Shown here piece after piece: positions 27,257 through 37,755 of a stretch of DNA of 64,000 nt. The position numbers were made by a program, and so were the translations under genes. Position 1 is the stretch's first letter; each line of letters begins with the position of its first letter. Under the pieces are notes generated by a model. The model was not told where the DNA came from and searched no databases. It saw nothing but the letters and a program-made list of their open reading frames with translations. This stretch comes from Lactarius indigo (lineage: Eukaryota; Basidiomycota; Agaricomycetes; Russulales; Russulaceae), in contig JAFKAC010000002.1 in NCBI GenBank assembly GCA_025766275.1, positions 3,472,001 through 3,536,000 on the forward strand. The letters run 5' to 3'.

Positions 27257-27682
27257 GTTATGCTACAAATAAAGGTGGGTGGGTGGTTGAGTGAACGAAA
27301 GAGAGTAGGCTAGGTTATAAGGAGGTAGGTCTGAGGGGCTGTGGATGAGTTCGGGTTGCAGGGCCGGGTTAGGATGACGTTAACACCGTGACACGCGAAT
27401 TGCCGTAAACTTCAACCATCGTTGCATTTGCCAGTGCCAACACACAGCTTTACAGGTATAAAATAAGGTATGTTAGGGAACGGTGTTCTTGGCCACAGCA
27501 AGGCGGGCCACGTTAAATATAGAAAACACAATCACACCAACACCGATATAGAATATCACGATAAATCAGAAAGGAGTGGCAAGCAAATTCTTCCTCAGTT
27601 GCCCAACACCAAAGAGTGGAGGGCCGGATATATGCACACACAAGGGCACTCATTCGTTTGCGACCTGCAGCAAATCAATTCA
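27257..27682. other. intergenic between the phosphatase and the membrane protein
   Basis: 5' flank of the phosphatase gene and 3' flank of the next minus-strand gene. Nothing gene-like was found. Confidence 0.4.
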
Positions 27683-29561
27683 TCAGTCACCAGGTGGAGT
27701 ACAGGGCAGAACAGGACGCACCCGCAACACCCGTTGACCACTATTATACCCGTAGTCGTCGTCGTCGGCAAAGCTCGCTCGGGCAGCTTCCTGGGTGTAC
27801 GGGGGACGTACGTTCTGCTCCTCGTACGCGTCCTCACCCGCATGAGGCCCTGCGAAACCTGGAGAGTGTGGGTTATCGAGCGTTCCGGATGGCTGTTCTT
27901 GATATCCGTCGTACGCATCCTCGTCTTCGTCGGGGGGCATCGTCGAGGCGCCACCGCCTGGAATATACGATGCAGAGTACCGTGCCTTCTCATCAGGCAC
28001 ATATGTTGCACCCTGGCCTCCTTGGTATACTGGTGCAGGCGTAGGCATCGGCACCGGCACCGGGTATCCTTCTACGGTCGTTGGCAAGGTGGATGTGCCT
28101 TGGCTCTGGCTGCGTGTGAGCCCGCTCGTACCAGATTGACTGTGGCCATGTGACAATCCGGAACGCGTCGACGGTCCACGTGTCACCGCGTATGGGTCAT
28201 TACTGGCCAAGCCAGCAGCCTGAAGTAAGTCATAGTTTGTGACTCCCGCACCCCCACGAGGGTTTCCTTGCTGCCAAGTGCGTCCAGTCTCGTACATCTC
28301 ATATTGCTCAGGCGGAGTAGCGAGAGCACCGTACGGGTCTTGCTGCCCTCCATTGCGTAGGCTACGTCCACGAGCACCAATGCCGGCAGCACCGGCACCA
28401 GCGCCAGCAGCACCAGTATACGGGTCGAATGAACCATGTACACCAGCGGATTGATCGTGTGAAAGGGGCGGTTGGGAGAATGTGCCATGGCTAGTTTCCG
28501 AGTAATGCCCATACCCGCCCGCAGCAGAGTTATAGTCATAGTCATCGAAATCAGGCGGCTGAGCGGCTGCGGCTGCGGCTGCAGCCTCATCAATTTCGCG
28601 GTCGAATTCGCGCGCTCGACGTCGGCGGAGGTAGGTGGTGAGGAGGAAAAAGACAAAGACGATAGCAACAACGCCAACAACCGAGAAAACCCCGGCCATT
28701 GCGCCTTTGTTGTGAAAAAAACTAAAAAGAAGAATCGGTCAGTAGCCGTTCTAGGCAAGTTATTGATCATTCGCGTGTGATAAAACTAGAAATCGTGGAC
28801 CCCCAACATGTCCGAACAGGAAGTTCCCACACCCCCATGGAAGTTGAAGGCAAGTGATACGAGATAACAACGTAAACACCTCATGAGAACGCCTAGATAA
28901 CGTTCAGGGGGCACAGAAGGACGTCATCCAGGTCACAAGTATAGCATCCTGGTTGGGGACTGCCAACCCGGAAATACGCCAAAAATAAACGAGCTATGGT
29001 GCCACCCGGGAGGTACCGAGAGAAGGGGGGGCTCACCCAGTGGATGATGACTGCTGGTTGGTCGGGGACGACGTTGGCGCGGAGGACACAGTAACAATCG
29101 AAGTTCGCGTGATTAGCTGGCCATTTGATGTTTGAATCACTACAGTATTGCTTGTCGTCGAGGAACTTGTCTGGGAGGTAGAAGTTGTCGTTGTCAAAGT
29201 GGTGCTCGAGGTGGTGCTACTCGTGGACGAGCTGGTGGTGCTGGGAGGAAGAGAAGAAGTGCTACTTGACGACGTCGAAGACGAAGTAGTATCTGAACTA
29301 GTAGAAGTAGGTTGACGAAGTCGTCGAGGGGACTGGAGTGGGAGGCGTCGGGGTAGTACTTATAGGTAAAGGGGAAGACGGAGTCTCCGAGCTCGCGACT
29401 GGCGAAGTCGTCGAGGGTACACTACAGAGCGACGTGTTAGCCAAAAAATCGCGCACGACACGATAGAACGTACGGTGGGGACGCCGACGGGTCTAGGAGT
29501 ACAAATGAGAATGAGATGGTCTCTCGAAAAACGATAAAGTGAACGTACCGGGTGTAGACAT
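27683..29561 (-). CDS. Ser/Thr-rich single-pass membrane protein
   Basis: An ectodomain made almost wholly of Ser, Thr and Pro (about 29450-29040), likely heavily O-glycosylated, is followed across an intron of about 330 nt by a transmembrane helix (MAGVFSVVGVVAIVFVFFLL) and a stop-transfer TTYLRRRRAREFDREIDEA. The cytoplasmic tail has an Ala run, Tyr/Asp-rich pieces, Gly-rich repeats and an acidic end. Architecture resembles Mid2/Skg6-type cell-surface sensors, but no specific family motif is seen. A +1 break is needed near 29312. The start is uncertain: ATG at 29561 has a good context but its splice phase to the ectodomain exon does not fit. Confidence 0.65.
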
Positions 29562-29879
29562 GGTGGTACCTAAAGTTTAAAGGGTAGGGAATGTGGAGCG
29601 CGAAGCGAATAATAAACCAGGAGGGTGTGCGGCTCAAAATGAGAGGGTGAGCTATAGCGATGGTATCACCATGAGCTTTTGGGTGGGCCTGAGAACGCTG
29701 ACTTGCCCGACGCCGCACGACAGGTCGTCGATGGTGGTGGCAGGTTAAATGTAGCGCTTACATAACATACCAAAAAAAAAAAAGTTAATGATGTCGGGGC
29801 CAATAATAGGCAGTTTATGACCGCGGACGGGAACAGCATGGATTGATGCGCGTACGCGTACATGGTTCCGAGGACATCA

Positions 29880-31073
29880 TCATACACCCTTTTTCCGCTT
29901 CGCTGGTCTTGTATCATTGCTTTCGTCATTCTCGCCACCGCCACCGCCACCACTCTCGCTCTCGTTTTCTTCCTCTTGTTCTCCTGCTCTCACTTTGAGC
30001 CCCTTCATCTTTCGTGTTTGTAATTTCCCCAGGTCTTGTTTCGCGACGTGTACGCGACCGCGCAGATCGCCCATCTCGTCCACCTCAAGATTCTTGCGTT
30101 TCTTGCCGAGTCCCTTCTCTACGTCTTGTTTTTTCAGCTTGGGTCGGCGCATCGCGGCCTTCCAAAGTTCAGAATCTGCTGGCTGGTATCGTCGCAGTAC
30201 AATGTCAAGTGAAGGTCCCATGGGAACAAGCTCAACACGTGGTATGCGTTGTCCCGAGGCGAGTAGCTTGGTGCCGTAACCCCGGATATGTACTATCGGT
30301 AGGGATCCACTATCTTGATCGCCCGAGGCGGACGCAAGTTGTCCAGGTAACGGAGCGACAGTGACACTGATGACGTGCTCCAGTCCTGCGAGGTAGATAC
30401 TCTCAATAACCTCGCCGTTGAACAGATCCATAAGTAACGATTTCAATTGGATGAAGCGCGGGTGGGTGTCAAAGAGTTCCGAGGCAAAGTGTAACATAGG
30501 TTTGTGCCCTGGCTGCGGTTTGGATGCCTGCACACGTTTCACCATTAATTTGAGACGTAGATAGCCGTAGCCACGAGACCGCACCTTGAATGCATCCATG
30601 CTGACGAAGTGATCCACGCCGAACTCGCACATGTCCAAGAGTTTCCCGTCAAACATGCGGGCAATGGTCAGGCCATTCGGTCGTTTTTTCGTGCTCTGCC
30701 CAAGCACAAACATGGAGGCGTCGTTTTTATGTGCCCAGAATTCGAGCGATGTCGTATCTTCAAACGGGCGAACGATATTTTTTTTGGAGAATGAAATTGC
30801 ATGGGGTCGTTTTAACGCCATCTGCGCCGGCAGCGATTAAAACGAGCTAGTTACACACAAAAAGTATGATCACCCACCAGTTCCTTCATGACTGCGTTGA
30901 CAACTTCGCCAGTGTGGCTACCACGGACAAAGATGATCATTCGTGGGTCCTCGACTTCCTTTGGTTCGCGAGCTTCCAACGCTCGCTTAGAGCGTGCATT
31001 CTTGGGTTTTCTGGTTGTGCATTGGACTTCGCCTCTTCAAGAAAAATAAAGTGACGCACACTACGCGAAGCAT
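29880..31073 (-). CDS. RPF2: ribosome biogenesis factor Rpf2 (Brix domain)
   Basis: Nucleolar protein that, with Rrs1, brings the 5S RNP into pre-60S particles. Exons 31073-31060, 31010-30878 and 30821-29880 join to MLRVVKPKNARSKRALEARE, IIFVRGSHTGEVV, MALKRPHAISFSKKNIVRPF, NDASMFVLGQSTKKRPN (Brix core), FNGEVIESIYLAGLEHVISV and RIPRVELVPMGPSLDIVLRR, with a basic/acidic tail. The start exon is only 14 nt. Inside the third exon a 57-nt piece between DAFK and ASKPQPG begins GTGCGG, ends GTGCAG, has no stop and is foreign to the family: it is probably a 3n intron, making the protein 343 rather than 362 residues. No frame break. Confidence 0.93.
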
Positions 31074-31310
31074 AGTTCAGGAGAACGCCCCTTTTGATAA
31101 CAATAAGCGGCAGGAACGCAGTACAACCAGATGGCAAAACGCCTGGCCTCGTCAATTGGTAGAAATGGCCCTCGGTTGCTCGTCGAAGAGCGATGCGACG
31201 CTCTCGAAAAGCGATATCTCTCGGCCCGGGGAGAACGGCCCGACGACGCTCTCGCCAAATAAATTCGCATGTTTGGACTACAGACGATGCTCAAGTTACA
31301 TCCTGATTCC

Positions 31311-33294
31311 CTAACCAACATGTTCTACGACAGTGGTGACAAGTTTTCCGTCCTTAATCTTGGTGAGCAGCATCTCTGGTACAGGACTCTCTTCGAAAAC
31401 CCCATCCTCTTCGCCCTCGACTGGTAGGCTGACATTTATGCTACTGCACTTCGCCGTCGTAATTTCTGTGTTCAAACAGTCTTTACTAAGGTAGATCTGT
31501 CCAGAGTCAGTAGAATCCACTTGAATTGTTGGTGCTGAGCCAGTGATTTGCAGCGTAAACGAGGGTGAGTTCGTCGCAGAAACCGACGAAATCACGGATT
31601 CCACAAGCACTGAAACTTTAGTGCAGTTAACTGTACGTGCACTTATCAATACCTCATATTTCCGCCGAGATGTTATTAAGCTACTCACCGATGGTGACGG
31701 CATTGACCTTTCCTTTTATAATGACCGTCGAATTCTTACAGCCGAACAGGTTAATTATGTGACTGATTTCCGTGTTTTCCACGGTCAGCGCCCCCTCGTT
31801 CTCTTGATATTCCTGCATCCAATTTTTTTTCAATTAGCAACCAATCGGTAAAGGCGGGCGTGAAACACGCACAACAGCCCATTTGTTGCCCTCAAGTGCG
31901 AATTTGGCAGGCTTCTTACCCATCAGCGCCTGCGGCTTCGCTGGCCTAATCGGCTTCTTTGACGCTGAAGAAAATACCAAGGTTGTATATGCCCGCCCCT
32001 AACAAGGGAAATAAATGAGGCGCACCAGCGGTCGACATAACCGTGTTCGGAACTGTGGAAGACGCCCTCAAAGCGGGATTCTTGTGCGTCATCTCGCTTT
32101 TGTCAACCTTGCGCAGATTCTTTGTCACCTCTGCTCCGCGATTAAGCTCCGCAAACACTGCCGCGACGCCACCGCCAGTGGCGGAGGCGGGAGGAAGAGT
32201 GGTCGGTGGTGGTGGTGGCGGTACAGGAGGTGGTGGCGGGGGCGGGGCGCCACCGCTGGCGGTTGCAGACGTTGAGGCCTTATACTCGGAGATGGATATA
32301 CCCTACGATGTAGTTCGTAAGCGTATAAATTGTTAGAGAAATGTACAGGTGTCCGTGCCTTCGCGTTCCAAACAAGCCCCGTAGTATGGTATTCCATCAC
32401 GTACTTCTTCAAGTCGTCGAAGATGGCCGTGTATGCCCTGACCCACTCGACGTGCGCCTTATCTCTATCCAAATAACATGAGTTGTAGAAGCGTTGAGAG
32501 GCGAAACTAGCGCACTTCTCTTTGTAGTCTTTGATGATGCGATTCCCGTAAAATTGAGTTGCCTCTTTCATATCTGTCACATATGGGCCAGGCTTGCTTT
32601 CCTGCGGCACCAGTGTGAACCCCTGACTCGATGGTAGTACCTGAGAGAAGTATTACCACCGCAATCCAAGCCGCGGCCGGAGAGCCTTCCGCAACGAAAC
32701 TTAGATGGTTGACCCAGTCGCGTTCCTTCCAGTTTGCATCTTTGATCCCCGAGATCGCCCCGATGTCGTCTTGTAGACTATGGAGCAGCTCCGCAAACGC
32801 CGCTTGCTCCGGCTTCTTGCAGATGGCTGCAGTACGGATGATTCCTCCGAGATTGGTATAAAGTCGCTCTACAAGCTTGGCCTACATGGTAAAATTACTT
32901 GCGCGGTTAGGCATTGCGTACACAGCAAAAGCGAATCTACCCACCTGTTCCACAACACTTGCGATCGCAAATTTCTCTGCCAGCTTGACGAAAGGTTGTA
33001 CTTTCCCCTTCAAAATCTGTTCGTCGTATGCTGTTACGCTCGGAGGATCTTCGATAACCTGAACCTGTACGGGAGCTGGCGGTGGCAAAGGAGAGAGTGA
33101 GACAGCAGCAGTTACTGTGCTCGTCGATGTAGACACATTGGAAGGTTGACTTGCGCCGTTTCCAGTGTGGTCGTACAGGTCCTCTAGTCGAGATGTGACG
33201 GCCTCCAACCTTCGTGATACAGATCAGATATCAGCAAGGACAGCCGGCGCATGAGTTACCGTTTCAGTACTGTCGCTATATTGATATTTGACAT
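31311..33294 (-). CDS. SRV2: adenylyl cyclase-associated protein CAP/Srv2
   Basis: Actin-monomer recycling factor that also binds adenylyl cyclase. Exons splice without a break from MSNINIATVLKRLEAVTSRL (33294; the cyclase-binding helix), through the N-terminal helical domain (YDEQILKGKVQPFVKLAEKF, PEQAAFAELLHSLQDDIGA, YGNRIIKDYKEKDKAHVEWV), a Pro-rich linker coded by GGT/GGC-rich sequence near 32200, a WH2-like region (MTHKNPALRA), and the beta-helix CARP domain (ALEGNKWAVEYQENEGALTV, QIYLSKDCLNTEITTAKCSS, NVSLPVEGEE, ending KLVTTVVEHVG). A 51-nt intron (CASFASQRFYNS... when read through) is 3n and stopless. The next gene upstream starts about 90 nt beyond, on the same strand. Confidence 0.93.
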
Positions 33295-33385
33295 GTTTGT
33301 GCGTAAACCCTAGGGAGCGCTGAATGGTGTACTCTACTCTAACGAATGTGTGATTGCGACAAGTCGCCTTCAAGTGTACAACCAC

Positions 33386-33871
33386 TTAATATGGAGATGT
33401 CGTCCCACAGCTTATGTGAGCCTCCCCCGCCTGGCGGGTTGCTGCCCTTTTCTTTGCCTTTTTCCGCCTTCGGCGTTCTCTCTCCAGATGTTTCGCCCTT
33501 TGTATCTCACTTTTCGATAGACCAGGATTACTAATCTTATCAAGCTGTACGATTTGATCATTACAGATTTTGGGAGAGGGAGAGAGAAAATGTAACTAGA
33601 CCTTATCCAACAAGATTCGTCGCGCAAACTTTCTGTTCTGCTCCAAGGACCGGGTCTCTTGGCAAGACACCCGGATACCTGTGGGCTTGTGCAACAATTG
33701 AACATTGTTCTTGGTCTTGTTTATTGATTGCCCACCAGGGCCACTGCCTGTGTAGCATGTCAGATACTCAAGATGATGCACTACTGCATGGCACACGCCT
33801 CGGACAAATGACTCCTCTATATCATCCTCATTAATTACTGGCATAGCTCGTTCTTTGTGCGCTCTTTTCAT
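33386..33871 (-). CDS. mitochondrial class-I release-factor-like protein (GGQ, MTRFR/Rso55 type)
   Basis: Short codon-independent peptidyl-tRNA hydrolase of mitochondrial ribosome rescue. The catalytic segment GSGPGGQSINKTKNNVQLLH is complete, followed by PTGIRVSCQETRSLEQNRK and FARRILLDK. The C-terminal exon starts with LDKISNPGLSKSEIQRAKHL and ends with the Arg/Lys-rich tail (RERRRRKKAKKRAA) typical of ribosome-tunnel binding. The intron between FVRG and the GGQ segment requires a GC donor (33798-33797). The frame begins at 33871 with MKRAHKERAMPVINEDDIEE; a longer N-terminal targeting sequence may be missing from this model. Confidence 0.85.
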
Positions 33872-33990
33872 TTGGGAATAAAACCTTGGGGCAACAGAGA
33901 ATGGAGCGCCGTCACCCCAAGGTTCCGTACTAATGAGTCATCTGCGTTATAGCTCATCAAACAAGATACAACTCAATGTGCACAATCAGC

Positions 33991-34567
33991 TCACTCCTCA
34001 GAGACTACTTTCTCCTTCCTGCGCTGCCGTCTGGGCATTTCCACCATATTTTCTGGGTCTTTTATGGTAGAATTGTCCCCAAGCTCTGTGTGCTCCGTGA
34101 TCCGGATTTCTGCATTGGCGGAGCAGCTTTTAAAACATAGCACGAAAGAGAGGTCCACCTGCACGTACTGTACGTTTCCGTGTCACCCTCTCCAGGAATA
34201 TTTTGCAACCGCTCCGCCTGAACGATATTTTTCCTGAGGAAAATTGCGATTTCTCGACCAATATTCAAGTTGTTACGAAAGACTTCTTCGTCTTGAATAG
34301 CACGTTGATCCAACGCATCTTTTCTAATTTTCTGTCGGAATGCTATACGGCTGCATAAGCAGAAGACAAGAGACCGCTCCGAGAATCCTGTCGCACCTGA
34401 GAGTACAGGTGGGTCACCTGCCACGTCATGACACGAGTATGAGTTACAGCGTCATTGATATGGAAGTAAAAAGCAGTACCTGAGAATGTCGTTGTAGAAG
34501 CACGCCATAGATCGCGATAGACTGAGCGAGCAGCCGCACGCAAAGGAGGCGCTATGGTGGTGGACAT
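33991..34567 (-). CDS. MZM1: LYR-motif complex III assembly factor Mzm1/LYRM7
   Basis: Mitochondrial matrix chaperone of the Rieske iron-sulfur protein. The N-terminus MSTTIAPPLRAAARSVYRDL carries the LYR-type helix (VYRDLWR). The Phe of AFRQKIRKDAL, an EIAIFLRKNIVQAERLQ helix and the family-typical YKIRITEHTELGDNSTIKDP follow; the tail is basic. Exons include a 21-nt one (34417-34397) coding DPPVLS. All joins stay in frame. It lies head-to-head with the histone H1 gene, 608 bp apart. Confidence 0.88.
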
Positions 34568-35175
34568 GATGCGGAAGAGCAAGAGTGTGATTACGTTATC
34601 ACACCCGAAATGGGAGTTTGGACAGTAGATCTGAGATCTAAAGCAGTACCAATTTCGGACGCGTCTAACTCGGGTGGCTCACACATACACACCTTCATCC
34701 ACTCTACCTCTCATATTCTCAGCTCAACTACAACACTGGAAAGAAACTTGGGCAAGGGAGAGACTATGTTGTGGACCCCTTATAATGTGCTCGGAACACG
34801 CACCGTCGGTTACAACCGGTCCGATTAGAGTTCATCTCTAGTAATCTTCGCCCTGTGTCTTCCAACTCACCCGACATCTTAGTTTCATCGCACTCTGCCT
34901 TCTTAGCCACACCCTACACACCCTCTCACTCACCACAACAAGTGCACAGCCTCTCATGAGTATTTGAGCAAAGAGGGCTCCAAGACTCACGTGATCTAAG
35001 AGTAGAGTTTGTTGACCACACACAAACGTGCCGGAGTTTTAACGTCTCTTTCCTTTAAACCTACCATCTTCAACGTTGCTTTCGTCCTCTCTGCTAATTC
35101 AGCTCCTGGCGTTTCAAGCAGCACCTGCTCTTCATAACAGAGTAAATCCCAGCAAATTTCGTGTGCTCAATAGTC
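34568..35175. promoter_or_regulatory. divergent promoter region of MZM1 and histone H1
   Basis: 608 bp between two divergent start codons. A TTATAAT element near 34783 and several CTCAC/CACTC repeats are seen. No gene. Confidence 0.4.
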
Positions 35176-36501
35176 ATGCCTCCCGCGAAGAAACTCTCTA
35201 CTTCTAAAGGCCCCAAAGAAGGCAACCGCCAGGTCTGCTCCAACTCATCCCAGTTGGACTGATATGATCAAGGTGCTTACAATTTCTGTAATCTACTCTG
35301 TATCCCTCTCGCTGGTACCTGGAGCGTTTTGATACCTCACTGAGCTCTACGTCGTCGTATTCTCCATCGTCTTCCTAAAAAGGGGTAGACTTGACTTCCG
35401 GTCTTTGCCGCGCGGCGTTCTCTCTCGCCAGTGCGTCGCTCCCACACGCTGCATCCGCGCTACCCGCGTCTACAGTCGTGTCTTCGCCCCCTTTTGTCTA
35501 TGAAAATCATGTGTGCGTGAAGACTAATTACTATATCGCTCATGCAGGAGTGCATTACCGCCCATCCCGATGATGCGCGTCATGGGGTCTCTCGCCCCCA
35601 AATCAAGAAGTTTGCTCCTATCTCATGTAATTATCTCATATCGGAGGCTCAACGATACTTTAGATTCGTCGAAGAGAAGTATAAGCTGGAGATAGGAAAT
35701 GCTCAGATCACCCAGCTTAGTAGGGCGATTGCTGTTGGTGCCGAGAAAAATGTCTTCTCGCTTCCCAAAGGTTGCAACAACTTTCTGTAGTTAGCCTTTT
35801 CTTGAGCTTAGTGTTTTTTAGGCCCATCTGGACGTGTCAAGCTTGCCCCCAAAGCCCCCAAGGTTGCTGATGATGCGAAAGAGGTGGGTCTTGGTGGTGT
35901 CGGGTTTGTGTACTCCCCTTTACTTTGCGCTACAGAACAAGCCTGCTTCAAAGACTAAGACAGTCACCACGAAGGCTGCCCCAAAGCCTGCAACTAAGCC
36001 CAGATCGAAGGGGAAGGCCGTCACGAGCAAGTCGGCCACGACGAAATCCTCTAGTGGCCGCAAAGTGCCATCTTCGAAGGCGACTCCTCCAAAGGCTGCC
36101 TCATCTACCAAGGCAGTTAAGAAACAGGTCCCTGCTGCCAAGTCCCCAAAGACCGCAGGGAGGTCCTCTACGACGAAGACGGACGCTGCCCTCAAGAAGA
36201 CATACGCTGGCAAGAAACTGTCTGCTGACAAAAAGGTCAAGTCCAGTACCAGCAGGGGGACTGCTAAGAAGGTAAGTCTACTCATTTGTGCTTTGCTAAG
36301 TTTAAATTGAGCGTGGGTGCAGGCCGCCACGGGAGTAGGCTCTACCAGCAAAGCGTCGAAGTCCAAGACTGCTTCGACTAAGAAGGCGAGTACCAAGGCG
36401 GGTGCTACGACCCGTACTGCGAAGGTTTGCACCCCGTTTCGTGACCTCCATTTTGTTCGTGTTTCTGACTGTTCGCCACGCAGTCTACGAGGCGCGCCTG
36501 A
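35176..36501 (+). CDS. linker histone H1
   Basis: Chromatin linker histone with one H15 winged-helix domain and a long Lys/Ala/Ser/Pro tail. The readable chain is MPPAKKLSTSKG, then PKKATARSAPTHPSWTDMIK, ECITAHPDDARHGVSRPQIK, KFVEEKYKLEIGNAQITQLS, AEKNVFSLPKG, PSGRVKLAPKAPK; the tail ends KSTRRA. A run of four C at 35211-35214 is one base too long and must lose one to join the start to the domain. An intron of 54 nt between PQIK and FVEEKY is 3n without stops (it could be read through). The last intron is in the extreme C-terminus. Confidence 0.9.
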
Positions 36502-36910
36502 ACTTGCTGCATTGTCGCACCTGGAAACCCCGTCTCATACTGCTGTGGCCACGGGCCACCCACCCCTTTCCTGTCTCATGTGGTTATTTCCTGTGCCTTT
36601 GCGCTGTTGTTGAATTCTCGGACACTGTAATGATGTCTAACTGCGATCCGTATGTGAGCCATTATGCCGGTTTTATTTATGTATTTACATGCGCATGATG
36701 TCTTTCTTGTGTACTGCTACCCATTCTGAAAGCGTCTGAATGAATCTATGCTTTTCTGAGATATTCAGTTGGAGCACGGCGAATTGACGTAGTGTCATTC
36801 GTACTGACCTGGCGAACTAGGGAACAAGCTTGTGGCACTCACGACCCTCGATCATCATTATCTTCGAACTCACATTCACAGATTCGGTACCTGTCTTGCC
36901 TGATCGGCGA
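36502..36910. other. 3' flank of histone H1, no gene seen
   Basis: AT-rich, stop-rich sequence. No recognisable coding content. Confidence 0.4.
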
Positions 36911-37450
36911 TCACAAGTATATGGGCGGCGGCCACGCCGTGTCATGCAACATCGAAAAAACGACCCCATAAAAAAAAAACTCCCATGCGTACATGGGATT
37001 CTGACACCCGGAGGGTGGTGGACGGACGCACATACAGCACGAACACCGAACGGGACCATCGGAACGTGGTCGTCGATCGGTAACGGATCGGGAGTCATTG
37101 GAGCTGGATCGAGTTTCGAGTATACTCAATGGGAGCGGCAGCAGGAGGGTCGCAAGAATGAAAAGGGGTATCAGTTGGTAAACGGATTTAGCCATGCCGT
37201 TTGTGCGCAGAAAGTAGACGGTAATGACAATCAGAAGATGATCAAAGAAGAGGGGTTTCTGCGAGGCTATGCGTGGGAGGAGAGGGGGGCGGGAAGAAGT
37301 TCTTCCTTGGGTGTGGACAACTTCCGTCGAGAGAAGCACAGCGGGAGAAGGATGAACACAACTCGTGTCCTCGAGGAACGAGATGTAGCGGCTTGCCATA
37401 CAGTACAAGTTCCGGTCGCACTTCGCTTGCAAACTCATTGATGCTGCCAA
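36911..37450 (-). CDS. doubtful hypothetical protein with a hydrophobic segment
   Basis: A 179-residue frame with a hydrophobic stretch (YQLIPLFILATLLLPLPLSI) but no recognised family. An overlapping frame on the opposite strand is equally long, so chance cannot be excluded. It could be a small membrane protein with unresolved introns. Confidence 0.22.
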   Translation of the reverse strand: MAASMSLQAKCDRNLYCMASRYISFLEDTSCVHPSPAVLLSTEVVHTQGRTSSRPPLLPRIASQKPLFFDHLLIVITVYFLRTNGMAKSVYQLIPLFILATLLLPLPLSILETRSSSNDSRSVTDRRPRSDGPVRCSCCMCVRPPPSGCQNPMYAWEFFFYGVVFSMLHDTAWPPPIYL

Positions 37451-37755
37451 TGCTGCGTGTTGATGGCCGCATCACAATCGTGGCCACCCAAGGGCTGGAG
37501 GGTGGCGAGTGATTATCCCCACGCGTGCGTCCCTCACAAGCTAAGAAGTATTCGGAGATATCAGGCCGTCCGCGAGAATGTCAAAAGGTAGCATCGTTGT
37601 GATAATCAAGTACACATAAGAGACAAAGTAAACTCTAGCCAGAGAATAAAAGCAGACGGCTTCAGTCCGTTACGTAGCGTAAAAGGGTCGCATATCCGCC
37701 AATCTGCGGTTTACAATAGCATATTTTGTTTATGAGAGCCAGGCCCCGCCCGGTA

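Noticed and set aside
32880..33100. Plus-strand frames over the CAP gene
   Set aside because: Shadows of a clear, unbroken minus-strand CAP gene.
36830..37441. 203-residue plus-strand frame
   Set aside because: Overlaps an equally long frame on the other strand; low-complexity, no recognisable domain.
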